A stretch of 64,000 nucleotides of DNA, taken from positions 88,904-152,903 of the forward strand of contig NZ_PKRO01000004.1 in the NCBI RefSeq assembly GCF_002855495.1. The letters run 5' to 3'. The notes beneath the pieces are model-generated. The model ran no database searches. It saw nothing but the letters and a program-made list of their open reading frames with translations, and was not told the DNA's origin. Numbering within the stretch: the first letter of the stretch is position 1; each line of letters begins with the position of its first letter. The position numbers were made by a program, and so were the translations under genes. Below, in pieces: positions 27,514 to 37,238 of this stretch. The stretch is from Porphyrobacter sp. TH134 (lineage in GTDB: Bacteria; Pseudomonadota; Alphaproteobacteria; Sphingomonadales; Sphingomonadaceae).

Positions 27514-30059
27514 CGCAGGCGCTGGATCGCGTGGGCGAGGGCGACGTAAAGTTTGCCCATGTCCGATCCCAGCATCGTCACGCTCAGCACATGCCCATCG
27601 CGGGTTGAGAGCGTTTGCCGCAGCAGCGCTTCAAAATCGTGGATGTACCGGCTGACATTCGCCTTGAAGCTGTCGTCATTCGAATAGAGCGCGGCGATAT
27701 CCCTGGCGGTGCCATTATCGATCAGGCGGACAGCCCGGCGTGTAAAGATGCCGCGGTCACCTTTCAGATAGGCGTCCCATGCGGTGTCGGCGATTTCGGT
27801 CGACAATGCGCCTGAGATATCGATGGCGGCCGAATTGAGGCTGTCCGTGATCAACGCCATGCGCCGGGTGAAATCATTATTCACCTGCTCCTCGGCCAGT
27901 TCGCGCGCCCGGTTGACGCGTTGTTCGAGATTGCCGGTGAGCTCGTTGACCTTCACCAATTGATCGCGCAGCTGAATCGCAGCCTCGCGCCCGACGCCTG
28001 AAGCATGCGCGGCCGACTGTTCGAGCTTGCCGAGGGTCGTCGCGCTTTCGTTGCGCAATGCCCGTTCGAGCACTTCGACTGCCTCGCTGCCGATACTGTT
28101 TGCCAGCGCCAGCATCTTTTCGCGCGCGCCGTGTTCAAGGGTGGAAAAGGCCTGCGTGATCGCGGCCTCCAGCCGGCCGAGCGATTGGCGCAAAGCCTCC
28201 TGCGTTTCGCTGGCGAGCGCGCCGCTTTCCTCTGCAAGCCGGGCAAAGCCGCCTCGCAGGCCTTGCAACCGCGCCAGCGCATCGTCTGCCCCTTCGGCCA
28301 GATTGCTGCGCAGCCCAGCAATTGCGCTGTCAGCCGCGTCAATTTCAGCGCGGGTGCCCTGCAAATAGGCCGACAAATCGGTGCCGGCGTTGGCGCTGCT
28401 CAGCATCAGCGTTTCAACCCGTGCCGCCCGCGTCTCGACATTTTCAAGCGCGGCGTTGGCGCTCTGAATGGCACCCGTCAGATCGCCCTTGCAGGTGCGT
28501 TCCCCGGACTGAAGGATCTCCAGCAACCGCACGCTGCTGTCTGTCAGCTCATTCAATTGCGCCGCTGTTGCAGCAAGGGCAGCGCGCTTGTCGGCGAGTT
28601 GCTGCGCGAGGGCCCCGATGCCGGTGCCCAGACTGGTGCGGGCCGTCTCGCCCAACTCGCTTGCCTCGCCAATGATCCGTGCCAGCTCTGCGGTTCGCCC
28701 GGCGAGGGCATCACCTTGCGCCACCAGCTTTTCCGCATCGGCGATTTGCGCGTCGCGGCGCTGGGACAGGGCATCATCCAGCGCTGCAAGCCGCTGGGCC
28801 AGCACTTCGCTCGCCTGCGTCTCGTGGGTGTCAAATGCCGCCTGCCGCTGCTCCATCGCTTCGGCCAGAGCCAGATTGCGGTCGGCAAGCTGAGCGCTGA
28901 GGTCTCCGATTTGCGCGCGCAGTTGTGCGATACGATCAGCCGCAGCCTCGCTCGTCTGGCGCTCAATCGCTTCCACTTCGGCCAGCTTTTGCGCCATTTG
29001 CGCATGCAGATCGGCCATGGCTTTTTCAAGCTGCTGCTGCGCGGTCTGGGCGGCAGCCTGCATGGCAGAGGCAAGCGCATCGGTTGTGGCTGAGGTCTGA
29101 TGCGCCCGTTCGCGCAGCGCTGCCAAAGCCTCCGTTTCAAGATCGCTCACACGGGCGCGGTAAGCATCAGCCTCGGTACGGAGCGACGCAAACCGGTCGC
29201 CGATCAACGCCTCGATCCGGGCCAATTGATTTTCAACGCCGGTCAGGGTTTCAGCAACGGCGGTTCCCACCTGATCGACCTGCACTTCGCTGGCCTTGCC
29301 CGCTGCGGTAAGGCGATCAAAGCCGCCCGCCAGCTGCCCCAATTGGTCTGCGGCCACCCGTCCGGCGCTGCCGATCTGATTGGCGACGTCGCGCGCGGCA
29401 TTGGCGATGACGGGCAGGTCATCGCGTAGCTGGTTCATGTTGCCGAGCGCGGTCTCGCTGGCGCTGCCGATGGCTTCGACCTGCGCGCCATTGCTGGCGA
29501 TCAGCGTCTGCAATTCGCCCGCATGGACCGACAACCGTTCAGCTGCGATCCTGCCCAGCGCATCGAGATCGCGCGACTGTGCTGCCAGGAACTCACGGGC
29601 GAGGCTAAGCTCGCGGTTGACCACCTTGAGCCGTTCTTCCAGGGCAGCGCTCTCGCGGTTCATCAGAGCAGCCGTGGCGGCAAAGCGGTGCGCCTCGGCG
29701 CGCGAGGAGCGCATGGCGAGAAGCCATGCAATTCCGACCAGCGTCACAGGAACCGACCACTGCGTGGCCCAGTTTGCCCATTGCGCAGGCGCGGCACCGG
29801 CCTGCATGGCGGTGAGGTGCGCCCAGCCATAAAATGCGGTCCACCCGGCAATCGCCAGCCCTGCCAATGTCGGCGCAAGCCAGGGCGCAGATGCTGACGG
29901 CACAGAATCTTGCGCCGCGTCTTCAAGCCAGGGTTCACCAAGATCAAGAGGTTCGCTCAACGCTGGCACGTCCGGCAAAGCCGGCGCGTCCGCTTCGTCA
30001 TGGCCGCTTGTGCGCCCGACGGCGCTCATCTTGTTTTGTCCCGTCATGACACAAGGCAT
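27510..30059 (-). CDS. Large membrane-anchored coiled-coil protein, TipN-like polarity factor candidate
   Basis: The 849-residue protein has an acidic Pro-rich N-terminus, two transmembrane helices around residues 60-80 and 97-117, then about 600 residues of Ala/Glu/Gln-rich sequence with heptad-like spacing, and a compact conserved C-terminal domain (TAWDAYLKGDRGIFTRRAVRLI, IHDFEALLRQTL). That plan and size match TipN, the Caulobacter birth-scar protein that marks the new pole and recruits polarity and flagellar factors. I infer the match from architecture, not alignment. Other possibilities are a chemoreceptor-like scaffold or an SMC-like membrane protein. It is divergent from an Hpt-like gene across about 60 bases. 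Confidence 0.65.
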   Translation of the reverse strand: MPCVMTGQNKMSAVGRTSGHDEADAPALPDVPALSEPLDLGEPWLEDAAQDSVPSASAPWLAPTLAGLAIAGWTAFYGWAHLTAMQAGAAPAQWANWATQWSVPVTLVGIAWLLAMRSSRAEAHRFAATAALMNRESAALEERLKVVNRELSLAREFLAAQSRDLDALGRIAAERLSVHAGELQTLIASNGAQVEAIGSASETALGNMNQLRDDLPVIANAARDVANQIGSAGRVAADQLGQLAGGFDRLTAAGKASEVQVDQVGTAVAETLTGVENQLARIEALIGDRFASLRTEADAYRARVSDLETEALAALRERAHQTSATTDALASAMQAAAQTAQQQLEKAMADLHAQMAQKLAEVEAIERQTSEAAADRIAQLRAQIGDLSAQLADRNLALAEAMEQRQAAFDTHETQASEVLAQRLAALDDALSQRRDAQIADAEKLVAQGDALAGRTAELARIIGEASELGETARTSLGTGIGALAQQLADKRAALAATAAQLNELTDSSVRLLEILQSGERTCKGDLTGAIQSANAALENVETRAARVETLMLSSANAGTDLSAYLQGTRAEIDAADSAIAGLRSNLAEGADDALARLQGLRGGFARLAEESGALASETQEALRQSLGRLEAAITQAFSTLEHGAREKMLALANSIGSEAVEVLERALRNESATTLGKLEQSAAHASGVGREAAIQLRDQLVKVNELTGNLEQRVNRARELAEEQVNNDFTRRMALITDSLNSAAIDISGALSTEIADTAWDAYLKGDRGIFTRRAVRLIDNGTARDIAALYSNDDSFKANVSRYIHDFEALLRQTLSTRDGHVLSVTMLGSDMGKLYVALAHAIQRLR

Positions 30060-30117
30060 ACCACACCCCGGGCCGTGATAAACCCTGCTTTAACCTAATC
30101 CGGTCTATCCCCCGGTC

Positions 30118-30441
30118 ATGGCATTCAGTTACGGAGCCCTTGATGCGACCCTCGCGGCAGCGGCCGGCAATGATGCCGCCTTGCTGCGCGAGCTGCGCAC
30201 AGCCTTTCTCGACAGCGCCGCGCGTCAGCTTGATCTGCTGAAACGGGCCCGCTGCGATGGAAACTGGCATGTCGCAGCGATGCGCCTCAAGGGGCTGGCG
30301 GCAAGTTTTCATGCGGATGACCTGCTTCAGGCGGCGGAAATCGCGCTCCACGCCGCGCCCGGTGAACCGATGGCGATCCGTGAGGTTGAAGCGGTGCTGG
30401 CCCGGTTCCAGCGCGCGCAAAGCCGCGATCCCCAGCGCTAA
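30118..30441 (+). CDS. Degenerate Hpt (histidine phosphotransfer) domain protein
   Basis: A 107-residue all-helical protein that follows the Hpt four-helix bundle pattern: ALLRELRTAFLDSAARQLDLL, then the core helix AAMRLKGLAASFHADDLLQ. In active Hpt proteins the helix reads A-H-x-L-K-G and the histidine carries phosphate; here that position is Met55 (Lys58 and Gly59 are kept). A nearby His51 is four residues off. It therefore probably cannot take phosphate and may bind a kinase or receiver as a scaffold. It is divergent from the TipN-like gene. Confidence 0.75.
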   Translation: MAFSYGALDATLAAAAGNDAALLRELRTAFLDSAARQLDLLKRARCDGNWHVAAMRLKGLAASFHADDLLQAAEIALHAAPGEPMAIREVEAVLARFQRAQSRDPQR

Positions 30442-30557
30442 GCGCGGGCGCCTGACGCAAGGCGGGGGCAAAGCTGCTCTGCCTGCTTGAACGTGCTCCC
30501 ACAAACCGCCACCTTTGCGACCACTGCACCAGGCAGATGGTCGAAAGGGGTTAAACA

Positions 30558-31760
30558 ATGCGCATCGGCCTGATAGCCGCGCTGAAGCGCAGCGACGAGG
30601 GCGCACGGCGGGCAAACCTGCTGCTGGCGGGGCGCAGTGTCATCGGATGGCAAGCAGCCTTGTTGCAGGAACTTGGGGCCGAGCGGGTGCTGTGCCTGAC
30701 CGACAGAACGCCGGCATCGGGCGAGATTCTGGCATTGCAGCATGCGCTTGAAGCCGGCGGTTGCGATTTTCACGCGCTCACCGGGTTTGCCGCGCTTGCC
30801 GCTTTGGTGCGCGCCGAAGACGATCTGGTGATTATCCAGGATGGGTTGGTGCCCGGCACGGATATGGCCAAATCGTTGTTCAATGCAGGGCCCGCGCTGC
30901 GCCGGGGTGTGGCGACGCTGGCTGCGGATCATCCGCTGGCCGCCGCGTACCCGGATGATTTCGAGCGGATCGACGCAGCAAGGCATTGGGCCGGCGTCTT
31001 GGTGATGCGCGGCGCCGCCGTACAGCAGATCGCTGACTTTCCAGCGGATTGCGATGCGATTTCGCTCCTGCTGCGGCTCGCCCTGCAGGCTGGGACACCG
31101 TGCCGCGATCTTGGAGCGCGCGAACTGGTGACAGAACAATGGCTGTTGGCCAGCGATCTGCAGACTGTTGATCATTATCAGGCAGGATTGATGGCGCGCC
31201 TTGCCCCGCCTGCCGATGGGTGTGCGCCGTTCCATGCGCTTGCCGGGATGCTGGCGCGCGATCTTGTGACGCGCGGTCTGGAGCAAGGTGGCAAGGTGGC
31301 CGCTGGCGCCGGGCTGATCGTGCTGCTGGCGGCTATCACAGTCGCTGTGTTCGGCTTTCCGGCCATCGGGCTTGGGCTCGCGGCACTTGGCGCTTTTGGC
31401 GCTCAGGTCTCGCTGGCGCGGCTTGCGCTTGTCAGCCGCCTGCAAAATCGCCTGTCACCGGCACCTTCAGCAAAGCGGCTTGGTGGCGTCACTGACGGGT
31501 TGGTTGGTGTGACGTTATGGTGTTCATTGACCCCAGACCTGACCGGGCAGCCGCTTGCGGTGCTGGGCCTGCTGACCATCGGCCTTGCGCGGCTTGCAGC
31601 CCGGATGCGGCCTGCGCCTGTCGGCATCATTGCGTCAGACCGCGTCACCATTGCGCTCGTATGCTGCGGCGCGGCCAGTTTGGGCGTACTGCTCGAAGTG
31701 ACGGCCTGTCTCGCCTTGGGGCTATTGACAGCTTTGCTACTGCGCACTTCCCCGGAATAA
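30558..31760 (+). CDS. Nucleotidyltransferase-like N-domain fused to membrane helices
   Basis: The first ~240 residues resemble a Rossmann-like NTP-transferase: LLLAGRSVIGWQAALLQEL and ERVLCLTD near the start, DDLVIIQDGLVP around residue 100. However the usual G-G-x-G-x-R nucleotide loop is reduced to AGRSV, so catalysis is uncertain. Residues about 245-400 form five or six hydrophobic helices. I cannot assign a function; a sugar-nucleotide or phospholipid-related enzyme with membrane domain is one option. It has a clear AAAGGGG site before the ATG and lies between the Hpt-like and helical genes, in the same direction as the kinase-like gene. Confidence 0.65.
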   Translation: MRIGLIAALKRSDEGARRANLLLAGRSVIGWQAALLQELGAERVLCLTDRTPASGEILALQHALEAGGCDFHALTGFAALAALVRAEDDLVIIQDGLVPGTDMAKSLFNAGPALRRGVATLAADHPLAAAYPDDFERIDAARHWAGVLVMRGAAVQQIADFPADCDAISLLLRLALQAGTPCRDLGARELVTEQWLLASDLQTVDHYQAGLMARLAPPADGCAPFHALAGMLARDLVTRGLEQGGKVAAGAGLIVLLAAITVAVFGFPAIGLGLAALGAFGAQVSLARLALVSRLQNRLSPAPSAKRLGGVTDGLVGVTLWCSLTPDLTGQPLAVLGLLTIGLARLAARMRPAPVGIIASDRVTIALVCCGAASLGVLLEVTACLALGLLTALLLRTSPE

Positions 31761-31803
31761 TCTAACCCGGCCTTAACTATACGAATGTTATGGCCGCAGG
31801 AGC

Positions 31804-32730
31804 ATGGGCGAAGAGACGATTGACCTTGCCGCCGACAACGCTGTCGAGGCGATTGTGCGGGACGAGCTCGCGCGGGAAACCCGCGCGCTGAAGGCGGTTG
31901 TCCCAGTCTTGCGCCACCTGCTTGCCAGTGATGCCCATGCCTTGGTCAGCGACGCCATCTTGGCGCGGGTGAGAGGCATGATTACCGATCTTGCCGGGCA
32001 ATTGCTGGCCGCCGAGGCTGGATATGACCCTGCCATCCGCAGCGGCGCCGTCAATCCTGCTGCCGTTGATCAACTGGCCCAGACACTGATGGCGCAAGAG
32101 GCGTTGCTGCGCTTTTGCCACGCTTTGGCGGCGGAATATCTCATTGCCGAGCGATTGCAGCAGCGCCATGCCATCGATCCGGTGCTCAGCCCCTTGTTAC
32201 AGGAACTGATTGCCTCCGACGATCCGGGCATTGCTGGCCTTGCGATGAGCACGCTCGCCGCGCAGTCCCGTTTTATCCAGAGCCAGCGGCGAATGGAGCT
32301 GGCGCTAGGCGAGCTTCCGGCCGAGCTTTTTCACGGCCTCGCCGCACGGGTTGACAACAGCGCGGGTCTGGCCCGCTTGCAGGCCGATTATGACGAGGCG
32401 AGGGGGCGGTTGGGCTTGCTCGCCCGTCTGGTTGCTTCCATGCGGCGCGGCATGGTTGCCGCCCTGGGCCTCGATCATGCCGGGCTCGCTCTGTTTGCCA
32501 GCGCGCTTGATGCGAGCACGCGCTGCGGGCGGGATGATGCCGTGCTGGCCTGTCATGAAGGCCAGAGCATGCGCCTCGCCTTGCTGCTGCGCGTCAGCGG
32601 CCTGAGCGATCCTGCCATCGGGCGTCAGCTGGTGCTGGTCGATCCAGCCGGCCAGCTGCCACTTGCGCATGGTCAGCTTGCCGCAGACCGTGCCGCTGCG
32701 CTGCTTGCCTCGCACGATAGCTTGCAATGA
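31804..32730 (+). CDS. All-helical protein of unknown function
   Basis: A 308-residue protein without signal, membrane helix or cysteine motif. It is rich in Ala and Leu helices, with a distinctive central stretch (TLAAQSRFIQSQRRMELALGELPAELFH). It resembles the repeat-helical DUF2336 class found beside alphaproteobacterial signalling genes, but I cannot be certain. The ATG overlap with the downstream kinase-like gene (ATGA) implies they are made together, so a regulatory partner of that protein is a reasonable inference. Upstream about 40 bases separate it from the membrane protein. Confidence 0.6.
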   Translation: MGEETIDLAADNAVEAIVRDELARETRALKAVVPVLRHLLASDAHALVSDAILARVRGMITDLAGQLLAAEAGYDPAIRSGAVNPAAVDQLAQTLMAQEALLRFCHALAAEYLIAERLQQRHAIDPVLSPLLQELIASDDPGIAGLAMSTLAAQSRFIQSQRRMELALGELPAELFHGLAARVDNSAGLARLQADYDEARGRLGLLARLVASMRRGMVAALGLDHAGLALFASALDASTRCGRDDAVLACHEGQSMRLALLLRVSGLSDPAIGRQLVLVDPAGQLPLAHGQLAADRAAALLASHDSLQ

Positions 32731-34136
32731 ATACGATGGACCGCACCGACAGCCTGCTCGGTACCTATGTGCTGACCGACGCGCGGGACCGGCTGCTCAG
32801 TGCCGATGCGCCGTTGGCCGAGTTGCAGGAACGCTGCGGCGGTGATCTGCCCGGAACGCTGGCGATCCCTGAACTGTTGGCGCTGGTGCAACAGGCCCGG
32901 CGCATGGGTCTCAAGATCGCGCGCAGCTTCAGCGCCTTTGACGGAGAGGCCGAAGTTACCGGCTTTGCCCGCATCCATCCGTTGGGCGAGCATGACGGCG
33001 GCGGCTGCGAGGTGTTGGTCGAAAACTGGCAGCGAAGCCCGCTTGTCCAGCCCAGCACGCGCGAATTTGCTGCCCGGCTCGACGCGATCGACCGGGCCAC
33101 CGCCGAAGTCAGCGCGCGGCTTGATGCCCGCCAGCAACTCCAGGTGCTCAGCACCAGCGCGCCCGATGCTGCAGCGCTTCAGGTTGCCGCTCTGGCCGCG
33201 CATGGGACAGTGTGGAGCGCCTTGGTCGAATTGACCGGCATAACCCACCACCAGCCGCTGCACTGGCGCTTGCTGGACGGGGCTGCCTGCCGGTTTGCCG
33301 GATCGCAGCGGCATTGGCGCGTGCGGCTGATCCCGCTGGGGCCAGATGAACAAAACCCCTCGGGCTTCGAACTGCTGTTGATCGCCGATGAGCCGATGGC
33401 GGAAGAGACCCCGCCCGATCACGCTGAACCGGCTGCTGCCGAGGCCTCACCTGCGCGGCTTGTCGGCATGTCGCTCACGCCAGTACTCCGCAAGCCGGTT
33501 GCGCGGATTATTGCCAATGCCGAGACGATCCATGCCCGTCTCGCTGGCCCCTTGCGCGAAGAATACAGCGAATATGCCGGAACCATCGCCAGCGCAGGTC
33601 AGCATCTGGCCGCGATGCTGGACGATCTGGCTGACCTCGAAGTGGTCGAGACGCCGGGCTTTGCAACCGCGCGCGAACCCGTCGATCTGGCTGACGCTGC
33701 CGCGCGGGCGGCGGGCATTCTCGGAGTGCGAGCACAAAATCGTGACACCGTGCTGCGGCTCGAGGGCGTTCGCGGGGCGGCGGTGGCCAATGCCGAATTC
33801 CGCCGCGTCTTGCAGATCCTTATCAACCTGATCGGTAATGCCATCGCCTATTCCCCTGCGGCCAGCACGGTGACCATTGCGGCGCATGGGGCAACCGCGG
33901 GGCGGGTGGCCGTTACGGTCGCTGATGAGGGGCCGGGCATAACGCCTGAGCAACGCACCCGCATTTTCGACAAGGGCGAGCGTCTGGGCCGCGATAGTGA
34001 TGGCGGGCGAGACAGCGGTTCGGGCCTTGGCCTCTATATCTCGCGCCGTCTGGCCGAAGCCATGGACGGGAGTCTGACGGTCGAAAGCGCCCCGGGCGGC
34101 GGGGCCCTGTTCCGGCTTGAATTGCCGGCCGGCTGA
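32727..34136 (+). CDS. Sensor histidine kinase-like protein lacking the phosphoacceptor histidine
   Basis: The 469-residue protein has a PAS-like sensory half and a C-terminal HisKA/HATPase half. The ATP-binding boxes are intact: N box INLIGNAIAYSP, G1 DEGPGITPEQ, G2 SGSGLGLYISRRL. The dimerisation helix aligns with the usual S-H-E-L-R-T-P-L as T-P-V-L-R-K-P-V, so the phosphorylated histidine is replaced by Pro252. It has no membrane helix and is likely cytoplasmic. It may bind ATP and act as a pseudo-kinase, comparable in logic to Caulobacter DivL, which has Tyr at this place. It overlaps the helical-protein gene and is convergent with a small membrane gene. Confidence 0.82.
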   Translation: MNTMDRTDSLLGTYVLTDARDRLLSADAPLAELQERCGGDLPGTLAIPELLALVQQARRMGLKIARSFSAFDGEAEVTGFARIHPLGEHDGGGCEVLVENWQRSPLVQPSTREFAARLDAIDRATAEVSARLDARQQLQVLSTSAPDAAALQVAALAAHGTVWSALVELTGITHHQPLHWRLLDGAACRFAGSQRHWRVRLIPLGPDEQNPSGFELLLIADEPMAEETPPDHAEPAAAEASPARLVGMSLTPVLRKPVARIIANAETIHARLAGPLREEYSEYAGTIASAGQHLAAMLDDLADLEVVETPGFATAREPVDLADAAARAAGILGVRAQNRDTVLRLEGVRGAAVANAEFRRVLQILINLIGNAIAYSPAASTVTIAAHGATAGRVAVTVADEGPGITPEQRTRIFDKGERLGRDSDGGRDSGSGLGLYISRRLAEAMDGSLTVESAPGGGALFRLELPAG

Positions 34137-34173
34137 GGCACCTGGGTACCCTACTGCAACTGCAAAAAACGCG

Positions 34174-34368
34174 TCATTTGCTGCTGCGGTACCGAACTAG
34201 TCCAATAATCGCTGCGCCTGCAGCTGACAGGGCAAGACCGCGCAGCACCCAGTCGCCTTGCCCCAGCATGAAACTATCCGCAGGCCAGCCGAGCAATCCG
34301 GCGCCCTGCAGGGCCCAGATGATGCCCAGCGCAATCAGGAACAGGCCTGCTGCGCGGAGCATCATCAT
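34174..34368 (-). CDS. Small membrane protein, 64 residues
   Basis: Two hydrophobic segments (GLFLIALGIIWALQGAGLLG and LALSAAGAAIIGLVRY) flank the motif DSFMLGQGDWVLRGL. A small protein of this form (QG...SFM.GQ..W) is familiar in sphingomonads, but its function is not known. It starts 15 bases after the gltA stop in the same direction and may share its transcript. Confidence 0.72.
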   Translation of the reverse strand: MMMLRAAGLFLIALGIIWALQGAGLLGWPADSFMLGQGDWVLRGLALSAAGAAIIGLVRYRSSK

Positions 34369-34383
34369 GGGAATGGCTGCCGC

Positions 34384-35670
34384 TTAACGCTTGCCCAGCG
34401 GCACGTAATCGCGCTGTGTCGGGCCGGTGTAGAGCTGGCGCGGGCGACCGATCTTCTGGCCGGGATCGCTGATCATCTCGTTCCACTGTGCCACCCAGCC
34501 CACGGTGCGGGCCAGCGCGAACAGCGCGGTGAACATGGTGGTCGGGAAGCCGATCGCCGACAGGATGATGCCCGAATAAAAATCGACGTTCGGGAACAGC
34601 TTCTTCTCTATGAAGTACGGATCGTTGAGCGCGATTTCTTCAAGCTGCAAGGCGGTCTCGAACAGCGGATCGGTCACCTTCAGGGCCTCGAACACTTCGC
34701 GCACGGTCTTCTGCATCACCGTGGCGCGCGGATCGTAGTTCTTGTAGACCCGGTGACCGAAGCCCATCAGGCGGAACGGATCGTTCTTGTCCTTGGCGCG
34801 CTCGATGTAATGCGGGATCTTGTCCGGGGTGCCGATCTCACGGAGCATGTTGAGCGCCGCTTCGTTCGCACCGCCATGCGCCGGGCCCCACAAGCAGGCA
34901 ATGCCAGCCGCGATGCAGGCAAACGGGTTCGCGCCCGAAGAGCCGGCAAGCCGTACAGTCGAGGTCGACGCGTTCTGTTCGTGATCGGCATGCAGGATGA
35001 AGATCCGGTCCAGCGCGCGTTCGACCACCGGGTTCACCACATAGGGCTCAGCCGGCACGCCGAAGGTCATGCGCAGGAAATTGCCGGTGTAGCTCAGCGA
35101 GTTATCAGGATAGATAAAGGGCTGACCGACCGAGTACTTGTAGGCCATAGCCGCGATCGTCGGCATCTTGGCAATCAGGCGGTGCGAGGCGATCATCCGC
35201 TGCTGCGGATCGGCAATATCGGTGCTGTCGTGATAAAATGCCGAGAGCGCGCCGACCACGCCGCACATCACCGCCATCGGGTGAGCATCGCGGCGGAACC
35301 CGCGATAGAAGGTCATCAGCTGCTCGTGCAGCATCGTGTGGCGGGTGATGGTGTAGCTGAAATCGTCCAGTTCTGCCTTGCTCGGCAGTTCGCCGTTGAG
35401 CAACAGGTAGCTGACTTCCATGAAGCTGGAATCTTCCGCCAGCTGTCCGATCGGATAGCCGCGGTGCAACAATACGCCCTCATCGCCATCGATATAGGTC
35501 AGTGCGCTTTCGCACGATGCGGTCGACGTGAAGCCGGGGTCGAAAGTGAAGGCACCCGTCTGGGCATAGAGCTTGCGGATGTCGATAACATCCGGGCCGG
35601 TGCTGCCCTCCAGCACGGAATAGTCGAAGGATTTACCCCCGAGTTCGAGTTTCGCCAGCTTGTCTGCCAC
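34384..35670 (-). CDS. gltA: Citrate synthase
   Basis: Condenses oxaloacetate and acetyl-CoA into citrate at the entry of the TCA cycle. The 428-residue product is the hexameric type II form, with catalytic histidines in [10 protein letters not shown] and [14 protein letters not shown] chose the GTG at 35670 because GGAG lies seven bases upstream and the protein then begins [12 protein letters not shown], as expected for this family; an upstream open frame is antisense noise. The gltX stop is about 45 bases upstream in the same direction. Confidence 0.96.
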   Translation of the reverse strand: MADKLAKLELGGKSFDYSVLEGSTGPDVIDIRKLYAQTGAFTFDPGFTSTASCESALTYIDGDEGVLLHRGYPIGQLAEDSSFMEVSYLLLNGELPSKAELDDFSYTITRHTMLHEQLMTFYRGFRRDAHPMAVMCGVVGALSAFYHDSTDIADPQQRMIASHRLIAKMPTIAAMAYKYSVGQPFIYPDNSLSYTGNFLRMTFGVPAEPYVVNPVVERALDRIFILHADHEQNASTSTVRLAGSSGANPFACIAAGIACLWGPAHGGANEAALNMLREIGTPDKIPHYIERAKDKNDPFRLMGFGHRVYKNYDPRATVMQKTVREVFEALKVTDPLFETALQLEEIALNDPYFIEKKLFPNVDFYSGIILSAIGFPTTMFTALFALARTVGWVAQWNEMISDPGQKIGRPRQLYTGPTQRDYVPLGKR

Positions 35671-35713
35671 GATGATTCTCCTGTCCAAGTTTTCTGCCCC
35701 CGCAGCGGCGCGG

Positions 35714-37150
35714 CTATGCAGCCTGTGCGTCGAGCCGAGCGAGAGCTTCGTCCCGGCCCAGAAGGACCAGAACGTCAAAGATACCGGGTGAGGTGGTCGT
35801 CCCGGTGAGCGCCGCGCGCATCGGCTGCGCCAGCTTGCCAAGTCCCAATCCCAGCTCCTCGGCGAGCGATTTCGTAGTGGCTTCGAGCGCCTCGCTTGTC
35901 CAGTCGTTTTCCGCCTGAAGCGCCCCGTGGATCTTGCGTAGAATCGAACGCGCGTCGCCTTCGAGCAGGCTTGCGGCTTTCTCGGTCATTTCCAGCGGAT
36001 GCTTTGCGAACAAGAAGCCAGCACCGTCAGCCACTTCATCGAGGTTCTTGGCACGCACTTTGAGCACCGGCATGGCGCGGGTCAGCAGGTCCACGTCAGC
36101 TGCCTCGCCGATGCGCGCCGCCACCAACGCGGCCAGGCGCGCATCATCGGCCTCGCGCAGATAATGGCCGTTGAGGTTCTCGAGCTTCTTCATATCGAAC
36201 CGCGACGGGCTCTTGCCGACGCCTGCCAGATCGAACAGCTGGGTCGCTTCTTCGCGGGTGATCTCCTCGCGGTCGCCGTGACCCCAGCCCAGCCGCAGCA
36301 GATAGTTGAACAGCGCTTCGGGCAGGATCCCGAATTCGTCGCGATAAGCCTCAACCCCGAGCGCGCCGTGGCGCTTGGACAGCTTGGCACCGTCGCTGCC
36401 GTGAATCAGCGGGATATGGGCGTAGACGGGATCGGGCCAGCCGCCCTCGATTTCGTTCATCGCCCGGATAATCGGCAGCTGGCGGAAAGCATTGTTGAGG
36501 TGATCGTCGCCGCGGATCACATGGGTCACGCCCATGTCGTGATCGTCCACCACCACCGCGAGCATATAGGTCGGCGTGCCATCGGCGCGCAGAATGATGT
36601 AATCGTCGATTTCCTCATTCTTCACCGTGACCGCGCCCTGCACCTGATCGTGAATGGTCACTTCGCCCTCGGTGGGGGTCTTGAGGCGGATGGTGAAGGG
36701 CGCGCCTTCGGGGGCCTCGGCAGGATCGCGGTCGCGCCAGCGCCCGTCATAGCGCAGCGGCTTTTTGTTGGCCCGCTGTTCGGCGCGCATCGCTTCGAGT
36801 TCTTCGGCCGTGGCAAAGCACTTGTAGGCGTGGCCAGCGTTCAGCAGCTGCCAGGCGACCTCGGCATGGCGCTCGGCCCGGTCGGATTGGAACACCGGGG
36901 GGGCATCGTAATCCAGACCCAGCCAGGCGAGTCCTTCGATGATTGCATCGATCGCATCCTGGGTAGAACGCTTGGCGTCGGTATCCTCGATCCTGAGCAG
37001 TGTCCGGCCGCCATGGTGGCGGGCATAAAGCCAGTTGAACAGCGCCGTGCGGGCGCCGCCGATATGCAAGTAACCCGTGGGCGACGGGGCGAAGCGGGTG
37101 ACGACTTCGCGGGCCTTGCTTGCGGCGGGGCTGCTGCTTTCGCTTGCCAT
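35714..37150 (-). CDS. gltX: Glutamate--tRNA ligase
   Basis: Charges tRNA-Glu with glutamate. The 478-residue class I synthetase has the HIGH-type motif in [14 protein letters not shown] and the KMSKS-type motif KLSKRHG. The anticodon-binding part follows. Start ATG at 37150, with AGGAA upstream; the open frame further upstream overlaps the divergent comEC gene. It is probably co-transcribed with gltA. Confidence 0.96.
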   Translation of the reverse strand: MASESSSPAASKAREVVTRFAPSPTGYLHIGGARTALFNWLYARHHGGRTLLRIEDTDAKRSTQDAIDAIIEGLAWLGLDYDAPPVFQSDRAERHAEVAWQLLNAGHAYKCFATAEELEAMRAEQRANKKPLRYDGRWRDRDPAEAPEGAPFTIRLKTPTEGEVTIHDQVQGAVTVKNEEIDDYIILRADGTPTYMLAVVVDDHDMGVTHVIRGDDHLNNAFRQLPIIRAMNEIEGGWPDPVYAHIPLIHGSDGAKLSKRHGALGVEAYRDEFGILPEALFNYLLRLGWGHGDREEITREEATQLFDLAGVGKSPSRFDMKKLENLNGHYLREADDARLAALVAARIGEAADVDLLTRAMPVLKVRAKNLDEVADGAGFLFAKHPLEMTEKAASLLEGDARSILRKIHGALQAENDWTSEALEATTKSLAEELGLGLGKLAQPMRAALTGTTTSPGIFDVLVLLGRDEALARLDAQAA

Positions 37151-37238
37151 ATGCTTTGAATTCCTGTTCACTTTGAGCGGCTTGGCGATGGCCTGAGGTG
37201 GGGCCTGACATGAGACGGGCCGATCGGGGGATGAGCCG

